Positions 1 to 5,529 of a stretch of DNA of 11,147 bases are shown piece by piece. The stretch comes from VBCK01 sp035939615 (GTDB lineage: Bacteria > Pseudomonadota > Gammaproteobacteria > Burkholderiales > Burkholderiaceae_F). A program made the translations under genes and the position numbers. Every line of letters starts with the position of its first letter. Within the stretch, counting starts at the first letter, position 1. Under the pieces are notes generated by a model. The model was not told the DNA's origin, made no database searches, and saw only the letters and a list, made by a program, of their open reading frames with translations. The DNA is taken from the NCBI GenBank assembly GCA_035939615.1, contig DASZFP010000061.1, positions 1-11,147 on the forward strand. Reading direction: 5' to 3'.

Positions 1-38
1 CCGCAAAAGCGCACCCTGCGGTCCTGCCAGATCGACCC

Positions 39-77
39 GTCGGCAGTGTAGGTGGCCGACCGCATTTCGGATAGAAT
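39..77 (+). promoter_or_regulatory. Probable rpmB promoter region with an inverted repeat
   Basis: A TAGAAT hexamer at 72-77 matches the sigma-70 -10 consensus in five of six positions and lies 42 bases before the rpmB start. No convincing -35 box is visible about 17 bases upstream (TAGGTG at 49-54), as is common in G+C-rich betaproteobacteria. A perfect 6-base inverted repeat, GTCGGC at 39-44 and GCCGAC at 55-60 with a 10-base loop, covers the -35 area. It could be an operator or only the remnant of an upstream gene end. Bases 1-38 hold no gene I can name; one plus-strand frame runs open from the window edge to a TAG at 49-51 without recognisable protein content. The -10 call is inferred from sequence and distance only. 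Confidence 0.45.
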
Positions 78-119
78 CGCGGGCTGACTTTCGCAAATTT
101 TTCCTTCAGGGGCGAGGCA

Positions 120-365
120 ATGGCTCGGGTTTGTCAGGTGACCGGCAAGCGACCGATGGTCGGGCACCACGTATCGCACGCGAACAACAAGACCAAGCGC
201 CGGTTCCTGCCGAACCTGCAGTACCGGCGTTTCTGGCTCGAGGACGAAAAGCGCTGGGTGCGGCTGCGCGTGACCAACGCCGCGCTGCGCATCATCGACC
301 GCGACGGCATCGAGGCGGTGCTGAGGGACCGGGTCGGCAAAGTCGGCGCCAAGGGCACGGCCTGA
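120..365 (+). CDS. rpmB: 50S ribosomal protein L28
   Basis: L28 is a small basic protein of the large ribosomal subunit. The 81-residue product opens with the family signature MARVCQVTGKRPMVGHHVSH, continues with the conserved N-N-K-T-K-R-R-F-L-P-N-L block around residues 22-33, and ends with the usual R-V-T-N-A-A-L-R-I-I-D segment. Most bacterial L28 proteins are about 77-78 residues, so this one carries a few extra residues at the C-terminus (ending VGAKGTA). The start is supported by a good Shine-Dalgarno sequence, AGGGG at 108-112, 7 bases ahead of the ATG. rpmG follows after 23 bases, the standard bacterial L28-L33 pair, and both are presumably transcribed from the promoter upstream. The identification is secure. 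Confidence 0.97.
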   Translation: MARVCQVTGKRPMVGHHVSHANNKTKRRFLPNLQYRRFWLEDEKRWVRLRVTNAALRIIDRDGIEAVLRDRVGKVGAKGTA

Positions 366-388
366 TTCGATAGACACGGAGACCGACG

Positions 389-556
389 ATGGCCAAGGGA
401 GCCCGCGAGAAGATCAAGCTGGAATCGAGCGCCGGCACCGGACACTTCTACACCACCAGCAAGAACAAGCGCACCACGCCCGAGAAGCTGGAGCTGATGA
501 AGTTCGACCCGGTGGCTCGCAAGCACGTCGCGTACAAGGAAGTGAAGCTCAAGTAG
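389..556 (+). CDS. rpmG: 50S ribosomal protein L33
   Basis: L33 is a small protein of the large ribosomal subunit near the E site. The product is 55 residues, the usual length. It starts MAKGAREKIKLESSAGTGHF, has the Y-T-T-S-K-N-K-R block at residues 22-29, and ends F-D-P-V-A-R-K-H-V-A-Y-K-E-V-K-L-K. No CxxC zinc-binding pairs are present, so this is the cysteine-free (C-) form typical of proteobacteria, not the zinc-containing paralogue. The ATG is preceded by GGAG at 378-381 with 7-base spacing. It is the second gene of the rpmB-rpmG pair. Its last codons form the left arm of a terminator hairpin, so the stop codon (554-556) lies in the hairpin loop. Confidence 0.96.
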   Translation: MAKGAREKIKLESSAGTGHFYTTSKNKRTTPEKLELMKFDPVARKHVAYKEVKLK

Positions 557-572
557 GCAGCTTCGCTCTTTT
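541..572 (+). terminator. Intrinsic terminator of rpmB-rpmG overlapping the rpmG 3' end
   Basis: The left arm AGTGAAGCT (541-549) pairs with the right arm AGCTTCGCT (559-567): nine base pairs including one T-G wobble, with a 9-base loop that contains the rpmG stop codon. The right arm is followed by CTTTT (568-572). This is the classic stem plus T-tract arrangement on the plus strand. The T-run is short, so efficiency is uncertain. Confidence 0.6.
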
Positions 573-577
573 CACCA

Positions 578-615
578 CCCTCACCCTAGCCCTCTCCTGC
601 TCCGCGGGAGAGGGG
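578..615 (+). repeat. Palindromic intergenic repeat, copy 1
   Basis: A CCCTCACCC leader is followed by a strong palindrome. Bases 590-600 pair with 604-614 (11 pairs, one T-G wobble, 3-base loop TCC). The same unit occurs at 11096-11134; by hand alignment the two copies agree at 32 of 39 columns with one gap. Such CCCTC-leader/palindrome units are a familiar dispersed intergenic repeat of G+C-rich proteobacteria. Here it lies between the convergent rpmG and desaturase genes, 21 bases past the rpmG stop. It may act as a bidirectional 3'-end structure, but no T-tract follows it on the plus strand. Confidence 0.75.
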
Positions 616-638
616 AAAAATCCGGATTCGGGTCGTTG

Positions 639-1835
639 TCAGACTGCCGACGGCGTATAGCTGCGCATGCGCGCGGCCGCTTCCAGCAGGGCCTGAATTC
701 CGCTGGCTTCGGCGCGCGCGATCCAGCGCTGCAGCCGGCCCAGCATCTCGTCGCTCGAGGCGGTGGCGTGCTGCCAGATCGCGGTGAGCTCGTCGCGCAT
801 CTCGATCATGGTCCTGAGCACGCCGCTGCGGCCCATCAGTTCGGCCAGCGTCTGCTGGTGCGCGGCGGGCATCGCCGCTGAGCGGCGCGCCACCCACTTT
901 TTCAGGCCCGCGAATCGGGCGTGTTCCGGGGCGGGCAGCCGCAGCCGGGTGAGTTCGTCGTGAAACGCCTTGCGGGTGGCGCGCGCGTAGCGCGCCAGCA
1001 GGTCGTACCGGTTGGACACCACCGCCTGCAACATCTCCAGGTCGATCGCGGGCCGCACGGCGGCCACGCGCGGCACCGGCGCCGTTCGCAGCACCTTGGC
1101 CAGGCCCAGCCACTGCAGCGTGCGGATGTAGGCCCAGCCCAGGTCGAACTCGTACCACTGGGTCGACAGCTTGGCCGAGGTCGGATACGTGTGGTGGTTG
1201 TTGTGCAGCTCTTCGCCGCCGATCAGCACGGCCCACGGAACGATGTTGTGGCTGGCGTCCGGATGGTCGAAATTGCGGTAGCCCCAGAAATGGCCGATGC
1301 CGTTGATCACCCCGGCCGCGAAAAGCGGAATCCACAGCATCTGTACGCCCCACACGGCCAGACCCGCCGCGCCGAACAGCGCCACGTCCGCCACCAGCAG
1401 CACACCGCACCCCTGCCAGGTCCAGCGCGAGTACACGTGGCGCTCCAGCCAGTCATCCGGTGTGCCGTGGCCGTAGCGGGTGATCGTTTCGGCATTGGAC
1501 TTTTCGGCGATGTACAGCTCTGCGCCGCGCCACAACACGGCGCGTAGCCCCTTGGTCTGCGGGCTGTGCGGGTCCTCGTCGGTCTCGCACTTGGCATGGT
1601 GCTTGCGATGGATGGAGACCCAGTCGCGCGTCTGCATGCCGGTGCTGAGCCACAGCCACAAGCGAAAGACGTGGCTGGCGACCGGGTGCAGGTCCAGCGC
1701 CCGGTGGGCCTGCGAGCGGTGCAGGAAGATGGTGACCGAGGCGATCGTCAGGTGCGTCATCGCCAGCGTGGCCAATACCAGTTCGTACCAGTTCAGACGG
1801 AGCAGGCCTCCATCCAGGAACCCGAGCAGCTGCAT
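639..1835 (-). CDS. Membrane-bound fatty acid (acyl-CoA/acyl-lipid delta-9) desaturase
   Basis: The product is a 398-residue integral-membrane di-iron desaturase that would introduce a double bond into saturated acyl chains to adjust membrane fluidity. All three histidine boxes are present: HRSQAH at 39-44 (HxxxxH), HRKHH at 76-80 (HxxHH) and HNNHH at 211-215 (HxxHH). An extra conserved histidine sits in GHFWGYRNF at 181-189. Hydrophobic segments lie around 17-38, 52-66 and 145-180. The box spacing fits the delta-9 acyl-CoA/acyl-lipid desaturase (OLE1/DesA-DesB-like) family. The region after about residue 250 is mostly helical and charged, with no motif I recognise. The start is supported by GGAG five bases before the ATG. 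The gene converges on rpmG and has its own 240-base upstream gap, so it is probably transcribed separately from mscS. Regiospecificity, substrate form and electron donor cannot be read from sequence. Confidence 0.9.
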   Translation of the reverse strand: MQLLGFLDGGLLRLNWYELVLATLAMTHLTIASVTIFLHRSQAHRALDLHPVASHVFRLWLWLSTGMQTRDWVSIHRKHHAKCETDEDPHSPQTKGLRAVLWRGAELYIAEKSNAETITRYGHGTPDDWLERHVYSRWTWQGCGVLLVADVALFGAAGLAVWGVQMLWIPLFAAGVINGIGHFWGYRNFDHPDASHNIVPWAVLIGGEELHNNHHTYPTSAKLSTQWYEFDLGWAYIRTLQWLGLAKVLRTAPVPRVAAVRPAIDLEMLQAVVSNRYDLLARYARATRKAFHDELTRLRLPAPEHARFAGLKKWVARRSAAMPAAHQQTLAELMGRSGVLRTMIEMRDELTAIWQHATASSDEMLGRLQRWIARAEASGIQALLEAAARMRSYTPSAV

Positions 1836-1986
1836 TCAATCTCCAGAAAAATTCGGCGGCCGCCGTGCCACGCACGCGCCCCGAGATATGACAGACTCCT
1901 TCGCAGTCGGCCGGTGCAAACCGCCGCGCGGCGACTCCTTGCCTTTGTTCTTGCGCCTGTTTTTGCAACCGATGTGGCGCTCGGCC

Positions 1987-2003
1987 CAATGTGTTGCATT
2001 GTA
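1987..2003 (-). promoter_or_regulatory. Promoter-like site upstream of the desaturase, with a small inverted repeat
   Basis: On the minus strand the word CGGGTACAATGC includes TACAAT (2003 down to 1998), a five-of-six match to the -10 consensus. No good -35 hexamer is seen at 16-18 bases. Immediately downstream and overlapping it is the inverted repeat CAATG-TGTTG-CATTG (1987-2001), a candidate operator. If used, the desaturase transcript would have a leader of roughly 155 bases. The rest of the 1836-2075 gap shows no gene that I can support: a short basic open frame runs through it into the desaturase start but lacks a ribosome-binding site. The role is inferred. Confidence 0.4.
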
Positions 2004-2037
2004 CCCGCGGGGTCTGTGCGCATCCGCACCGAAGAAC

Positions 2038-2053
2038 GGGGCGATTCGGCCCC
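2038..2053 (-). terminator. Weak hairpin downstream of the mscS-like gene
   Basis: GGGGC (2038-2042) and GCCCC (2049-2053, read on the plus strand) form a 5-base G+C stem with a 6-base loop. On the minus strand it lies 22 bases past the stop of the channel gene and is followed by GTTCTTC. An alternative pairing uses GCCCC at 2059-2063. The T-tract is poor, so this is only a possible terminator of the purN-methyltransferase-channel transcript. Confidence 0.25.
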
Positions 2054-2075
2054 GATTTGCCCCTAGTTCCGGGCA

Positions 2076-3419
2076 TCAGGGGCGATCGCCGGCAGCCATC
2101 CCCGACACGATGCGCACATCGCGACGTGGATACGGGACTGTGATGCCGCTGGCGCCGTATCGCTGGTAAATGGCCCGGGCCACCGCGGACTGCACATTCA
2201 GCCGCCCATTGGCCGGATCCTCGATCCAGAAGCCAATTTCCAGCACAAGGCCGTCGGCGCCGAATTCGATCAGCAGCGCCGCCGGGGCCGGATCGGACAG
2301 AACGCGCGCGGTGGAGCCGGCGGCCTCCTCGCCCAGCCGCAACGCCAGCTCCAGATCGGATTCATAGGCGATCGTGATGCGCACGGACAGGCGCACGCGC
2401 GGGTCCGTCAGCGAATGGTTGACCACTGGAGTTGACACCAGCATCTCGTTGGGGATCACGGTTTCGGTGCCGTCCAGCGCGTGCAGCAGCGTGTAGCGGG
2501 TGTTGATCTGCATCACGGTGCCGGTGTAGCGCTCCACCGCGCCGGCCACCGTGATCAGGTCGCCGATCCGCAAGCTGCGGTCCAGCAGCAGGATGAAGCC
2601 GCTCACGTAGTTGCTCGCGATGCGCTGCAGGCCCAGCCCGAGCCCGACGCCCAGGGCACCGCCGAACACCGAAAAGACGGTCAGATCGATGCCCGAGATG
2701 GCCAGGGCGGCCAGCAGCGCGACCAGCAGCAGCAGCCCGCGCACGACGCGTCCCAGCACCACCCGGAAGTTGCGATCCAGGCCGGGCGTGGCCGCCAGGC
2801 GCGACTCCACCAGTGAGGCGATCCACATCGACACCAGCAGGCACACCAGCGTGGCGGCCACCGAGGTGATCACCGCCCACAGCGACACGCTCGTCTTGCC
2901 CACCGGAAAGCGCGTGGCCTGCAGCCAGTCGACCACGTCGGCCAGCACCCCGGTCACGTACAACGCGGCCACGCCCCAGGCGGCCAGGGCAATGGCGCGT
3001 TCGAAGGCGCCGATCAGCGCGACGCTCACCAGCGCGCGCCGCAGCGCATACACCAGCACGCGCACCAGCGCGAGCGCGCTCACCAGCGCCAGCGCCAGGC
3101 GCAGCAGGCGTGCATCGGATGCGCTGGCGATCAGGCCCGCTGCGCGCAGCGCCAGCTCGCCCGCCCACAGCAGCAGCCAGGCGGTGGCCGGAAACGCCAG
3201 CCGGCGCGCGCCCTCGATCGAGAACTGCCGCACGTCCAGCGGAACCTTGGCCAGGGCGGCCGCCTTCAGGCGCGCCTCGATGCGGCCCTGCACGGCGCGG
3301 GCCAGCACCCAGGCGGCTGCGATCGAGAACGCGATCACCGCCGCCTCCCATGCGTGGCGCGGTTGCGCCAGCCCTTGGGCCAGCGCGTCGACCAGCTCGC
3401 GCAGCGGAGAGCCGTTCAT
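2076..3419 (-). CDS. MscS-family mechanosensitive ion channel
   Basis: This 447-residue inner-membrane protein is predicted to open under membrane tension and release solutes on osmotic downshift. Several hydrophobic segments (about 26-44, 76-95, 104-130, 134-160, 182-203, 226-244) precede the MscS core. The pore-lining glycine/alanine-rich helix is GGALGVGLGLGLQRIASNYV at 253-272, followed by SGFILLLDRSLRIGDLI (273-289) and the beta domain with G-T-V-x-x-I-N-T-R-Y-T and V-I-P-N-E-M-L (about 300-327). It has more membrane segments than E. coli MscS, so it is one of the larger MscS-like channels; which subtype cannot be decided here. The ATG overlaps the methyltransferase TGA by 4 bases, and GGAG at 3428-3431 stands 8 bases before it. 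It is probably the last gene of the purN transcript. Confidence 0.92.
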   Translation of the reverse strand: MNGSPLRELVDALAQGLAQPRHAWEAAVIAFSIAAAWVLARAVQGRIEARLKAAALAKVPLDVRQFSIEGARRLAFPATAWLLLWAGELALRAAGLIASASDARLLRLALALVSALALVRVLVYALRRALVSVALIGAFERAIALAAWGVAALYVTGVLADVVDWLQATRFPVGKTSVSLWAVITSVAATLVCLLVSMWIASLVESRLAATPGLDRNFRVVLGRVVRGLLLLVALLAALAISGIDLTVFSVFGGALGVGLGLGLQRIASNYVSGFILLLDRSLRIGDLITVAGAVERYTGTVMQINTRYTLLHALDGTETVIPNEMLVSTPVVNHSLTDPRVRLSVRITIAYESDLELALRLGEEAAGSTARVLSDPAPAALLIEFGADGLVLEIGFWIEDPANGRLNVQSAVARAIYQRYGASGITVPYPRRDVRIVSGMAAGDRP

Positions 3420-4705
3420 GCAGCGTGCTCCAGCACCGCAGCGAAGAAGCCGTCGGTGTCGTGCAGGTGGGGCAGCATCACGAGCCAGGGCGAGAAGCGG
3501 TCCGCGTGGTCGATGCGGATGCCCTGATCGCGCAGCACCTCGGCCGCGGGGCGCGCGGCAAAGCGGGGATGCTCGGCCAGAAAGGCAGCCACCACGTCCT
3601 GGTTCTCGACCGACAGCACCGAGCAGGTCGCATACACCAGCCGCCCGCCCGGCTTGACGAGCCTGGCCGCGGCGCGCAGCACCTCGGACTGCACGCCGGT
3701 CAAGCGTTCGAGCTCGGCCTCGTCAAAGCGCCACTTCAGGTCGGGATTGCGCCTCAAGGTGCCGCTGCCGCTGCAGGGTGCATCCACCAGCACGCGGTCG
3801 ATCTTGCCGGCCAGACGCTTCACGCGCGCGTCGGCCGTCGAGCGGATCGCCACCGGGTGCACGTTGGACAGCCCGCTGCGCGCCAGGCGTGGGCCCAGGC
3901 CGGCCAGCCGCTTGGCGTTCACATCGAACGCGTAGATGCGCCCGGTCGACTTCATCAGGCTGCCCAGGGCCAGCGTCTTGCCGCCGGCGCCGGCGCAAAG
4001 ATCCGCCACCATCATGCCGCGTCGGGGCGCGGCCAGGCGTGCGATCAGCTGGCTGCCTTCGTCCTGCACTTCGATCAGGCCCTCCTTGTACATCGGCCAG
4101 CGTGTCAGGGCGGGCTTGTCGCGCAGGCGGATGCCGTCGGGGCTGTAGCGGGTGGGGACCGCGCCGCCGCCGTTGCCGCGCGCAACCGACCGGAACTCGG
4201 CCAACACCCGTTCGCGCTCCGCCTTGATCGTGTTGACCCGCAGGTCGAGCGGAGCGGGCTGGGTCAGGGTCGCCAGCAACGCTTCGGCGTCGTGATACTG
4301 CACCGTCACCCGCTGGAACAGCCACATCGGCACCTCGGAGCGCACCGCCGGCGGCGCCAGCGCCAGATCCATCGCCAGGGCCCCGCGCACCGCGCGCTCG
4401 TCGCCGCGCAGAAGGCGCGACCCGAGGCTGTCGATTCCGTGCACGCGCGCCACTTCGATCAACGCGGCCAGGTGCGGCGCCCGCAACGGATCGGCCGTCT
4501 GCATCATCCAGCGCAGCGTGGCCAGGCGCCGCAACGCGTCGAACGCCGCCTCGGCCACCACGCTGCGCTCGCGCGGCCCCAGACGCCGGTCGGCCTTGAA
4601 GTGCCGCGACATGGTCGCATCGGCCGGGCCCTGGAAGCGCAGCAGCGCCGCCAGCAGTCGGGTCAGGCTGTCGACCACCACGGGGCTGAAGTGCCACTCG
4701 ACCAT
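3416..4705 (-). CDS. RsmB/NOP-family SAM-dependent RNA (cytosine-C5) methyltransferase
   Basis: The 429-residue enzyme should transfer a methyl group from SAM to C5 of a cytosine in rRNA. An N-terminal helical region (about 1-145) resembles the NusB-like part of RsmB. The catalytic domain follows, with VQDEGSQ (213-219), the SAM loop DLCAGAGGKT (235-244), motif IV DAPCSGSGT (308-316, Cys311) and motif VI ATCS (359-362, Cys361, the expected nucleophile). The frame stays open upstream to 4999, but those residues lie wholly within purN in another frame and look like no protein family. The ATG at 4705 starts just 1 base after the purN stop and gives the normal family length. Position beside purN, not beside def/fmt, means it may be a paralogue of true RsmB (C967 of 16S rRNA), so I give no symbol and leave the target base open. 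Confidence 0.9.
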   Translation of the reverse strand: MVEWHFSPVVVDSLTRLLAALLRFQGPADATMSRHFKADRRLGPRERSVVAEAAFDALRRLATLRWMMQTADPLRAPHLAALIEVARVHGIDSLGSRLLRGDERAVRGALAMDLALAPPAVRSEVPMWLFQRVTVQYHDAEALLATLTQPAPLDLRVNTIKAERERVLAEFRSVARGNGGGAVPTRYSPDGIRLRDKPALTRWPMYKEGLIEVQDEGSQLIARLAAPRRGMMVADLCAGAGGKTLALGSLMKSTGRIYAFDVNAKRLAGLGPRLARSGLSNVHPVAIRSTADARVKRLAGKIDRVLVDAPCSGSGTLRRNPDLKWRFDEAELERLTGVQSEVLRAAARLVKPGGRLVYATCSVLSVENQDVVAAFLAEHPRFAARPAAEVLRDQGIRIDHADRFSPWLVMLPHLHDTDGFFAAVLEHAA

Positions 4706-4706
4706 G

Positions 4707-5396
4707 TCACCGCGCAAACACCAGCAGTTCGTGGGGCGCGATGCCATCGGCGACCACCCGCTCGCCGTCCAGCCGGACGCGGCCTTCGAGGATCCAGCGC
4801 ACGCAGCGCGGCAGCAGCAGGTGCTCCTGCGCGAGCACGCGCGCCGCCAGTGCAGGCTCGGTGTCGCCGGGCCACACCGGCACGGCGGCCTGCGCCACGA
4901 TCGGGCCGCCGTCGACTTGATCGGAAACGAAGTGAACCGTGGCCCCGTGCAGCCGCACGCCCGCAGCGAGCGCGCGCCGATGCGTATCCAGGCCCGCAAA
5001 GGCGGGCAGCAGCGACGGATGGATATTGATCAGGCGGCCGCGCTGGCGTGCCACGAAGCCGGGCGTCAGCACCCGCATGAAGCCGGCCAGCACGATCAGG
5101 TCCGGCCGGTGCGCGTCGACCAGGTCCGAAAGGGCCGCGTCGAACGCCTCGCGCGAGGTGAACTGCGCGTGCGGCAGCACCACGGCCGGCACGCCATGGG
5201 CGCGCGCCACCTGCAGGCCGGGCGCATCGGGCCGGTTGCTCACGACCGCAGCCGCCTGGAATCCGAAATCGGCCTGCCAGCCCTCGTCGCGCGCAGCGAG
5301 CAGCAGCGCCTCCAGGTTGCTGCCGCGCCCCGAAATCAGGCACAGGATTGACTTGGATCCGGTCGACTTCGATCCGGTGCTGCGCTCGGCCTTCAT
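4707..5396 (-). CDS. purN: Phosphoribosylglycinamide formyltransferase (GAR transformylase 1)
   Basis: This cytosolic enzyme transfers a formyl group from 10-formyltetrahydrofolate to GAR, the third step of purine synthesis. The 229-residue product has the phosphate loop SGRGSN (22-27), the catalytic stretch INIHPSLLPAF (123-133, with Asn124 and His126) and Asp162 in SDQVDGG; the 36-residue His-to-Asp spacing equals that of E. coli PurN. The frame is open further upstream, with ATGs at 5408, 5474 and 5681, but the 5681 form would run through ribF. I chose 5396 because it is the last possible start before the core. The 5408 ATG lies inside a -10-like hexamer. Even so the N-terminus has about 14 residues more than E. 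coli PurN, including a duplicated STGSK. No clear ribosome-binding site precedes it. It heads the purN-methyltransferase-channel cluster. Function is secure; the exact start is not. Confidence 0.94.
   Translation of the reverse strand: MKAERSTGSKSTGSKSILCLISGRGSNLEALLLAARDEGWQADFGFQAAAVVSNRPDAPGLQVARAHGVPAVVLPHAQFTSREAFDAALSDLVDAHRPDLIVLAGFMRVLTPGFVARQRGRLINIHPSLLPAFAGLDTHRRALAAGVRLHGATVHFVSDQVDGGPIVAQAAVPVWPGDTEPALAARVLAQEHLLLPRCVRWILEGRVRLDGERVVADGIAPHELLVFAR
5351..5380 (-). repeat. 15-base tandem duplication inside the purN 5' end
   Basis: Units 5351-5365 and 5366-5380 agree at 12 of 15 bases (ACTTSGATCCGGTSS pattern). They encode STGSK-STGSK at residues 6-15 of PurN, ahead of the first beta strand. 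This probably arose by slippage and only lengthens a flexible N-terminal tail. Confidence 0.7.
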
Positions 5397-5406
5397 CGCG
5401 CGCGGC

Positions 5407-5412
5407 ATTGTA
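5407..5412 (-). promoter_or_regulatory. Promoter-like -10 (TACAAT) for purN
   Basis: Minus-strand TACAAT lies within CGGGTACAATGC (5416 down to 5405), the same 12-base word found upstream of the desaturase. Transcription from it would begin around 5400, leaving almost no leader before the ATG at 5396. No -35 hexamer is recognisable. If it is real, purN would be nearly leaderless; if not, the transcript starts further into the 5409-5529 divergent region. Confidence 0.35.
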
Positions 5413-5476
5413 CCCGGCCGATCCGCAACCGGCGCGTGAAAGCTCAAGAAAATCAAGGCGTTCCGTCCCGCCATCT

Positions 5477-5482
5477 TATAAT
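5477..5482 (+). promoter_or_regulatory. Promoter -10 (TATAAT) for the ribF-ileS-lspA-coaBC operon
   Basis: A perfect TATAAT stands out in a G+C-rich context in the purN/ribF divergent gap. The predicted transcription start near 5489 gives a leader of about 40 bases before ribF. That is far too short for an FMN riboswitch, and no T-box is possible ahead of ileS. The -35 region at 17-base spacing (CAAGGC, 5454-5459) is a poor match. Confidence 0.5.
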
Positions 5483-5529
5483 CGGGGCCGGTGCTCAAAC
5501 TTTCCCGCCCGCGACCACGATTCGAAACG

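Noticed and set aside
134..526. 130-codon antisense frame across rpmB and rpmG
   Set aside because: It is a shadow of two certain ribosomal protein genes with no start signal or recognisable content.
1793..2029. Small basic open frame (78 codons) in the gap upstream of the desaturase
   Set aside because: No ribosome-binding site, it runs into the desaturase start in another frame, and the composition is typical of a chance G+C-rich frame.
4706..4999. N-terminal extension of the methyltransferase to 4999
   Set aside because: It lies wholly within purN in another frame with no family resemblance; the ATG at 4705 gives 429 residues and sits 1 base from the purN stop.
5355..5368. Adjacent BamHI and SalI recognition sequences suggesting vector sequence
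   Set aside because: They fall inside a conserved, in-frame purN gene and arise from the GATCCGGT tandem repeat; no vector-like sequence surrounds them.
5409..5529. FMN riboswitch upstream of ribF, or a T-box for ileS
   Set aside because: The gap is about 120 bases with a -10 in its middle, leaving a leader near 40 bases; RFN-element conserved segments are not seen. ileS overlaps ribF, leaving no room for a T-box.
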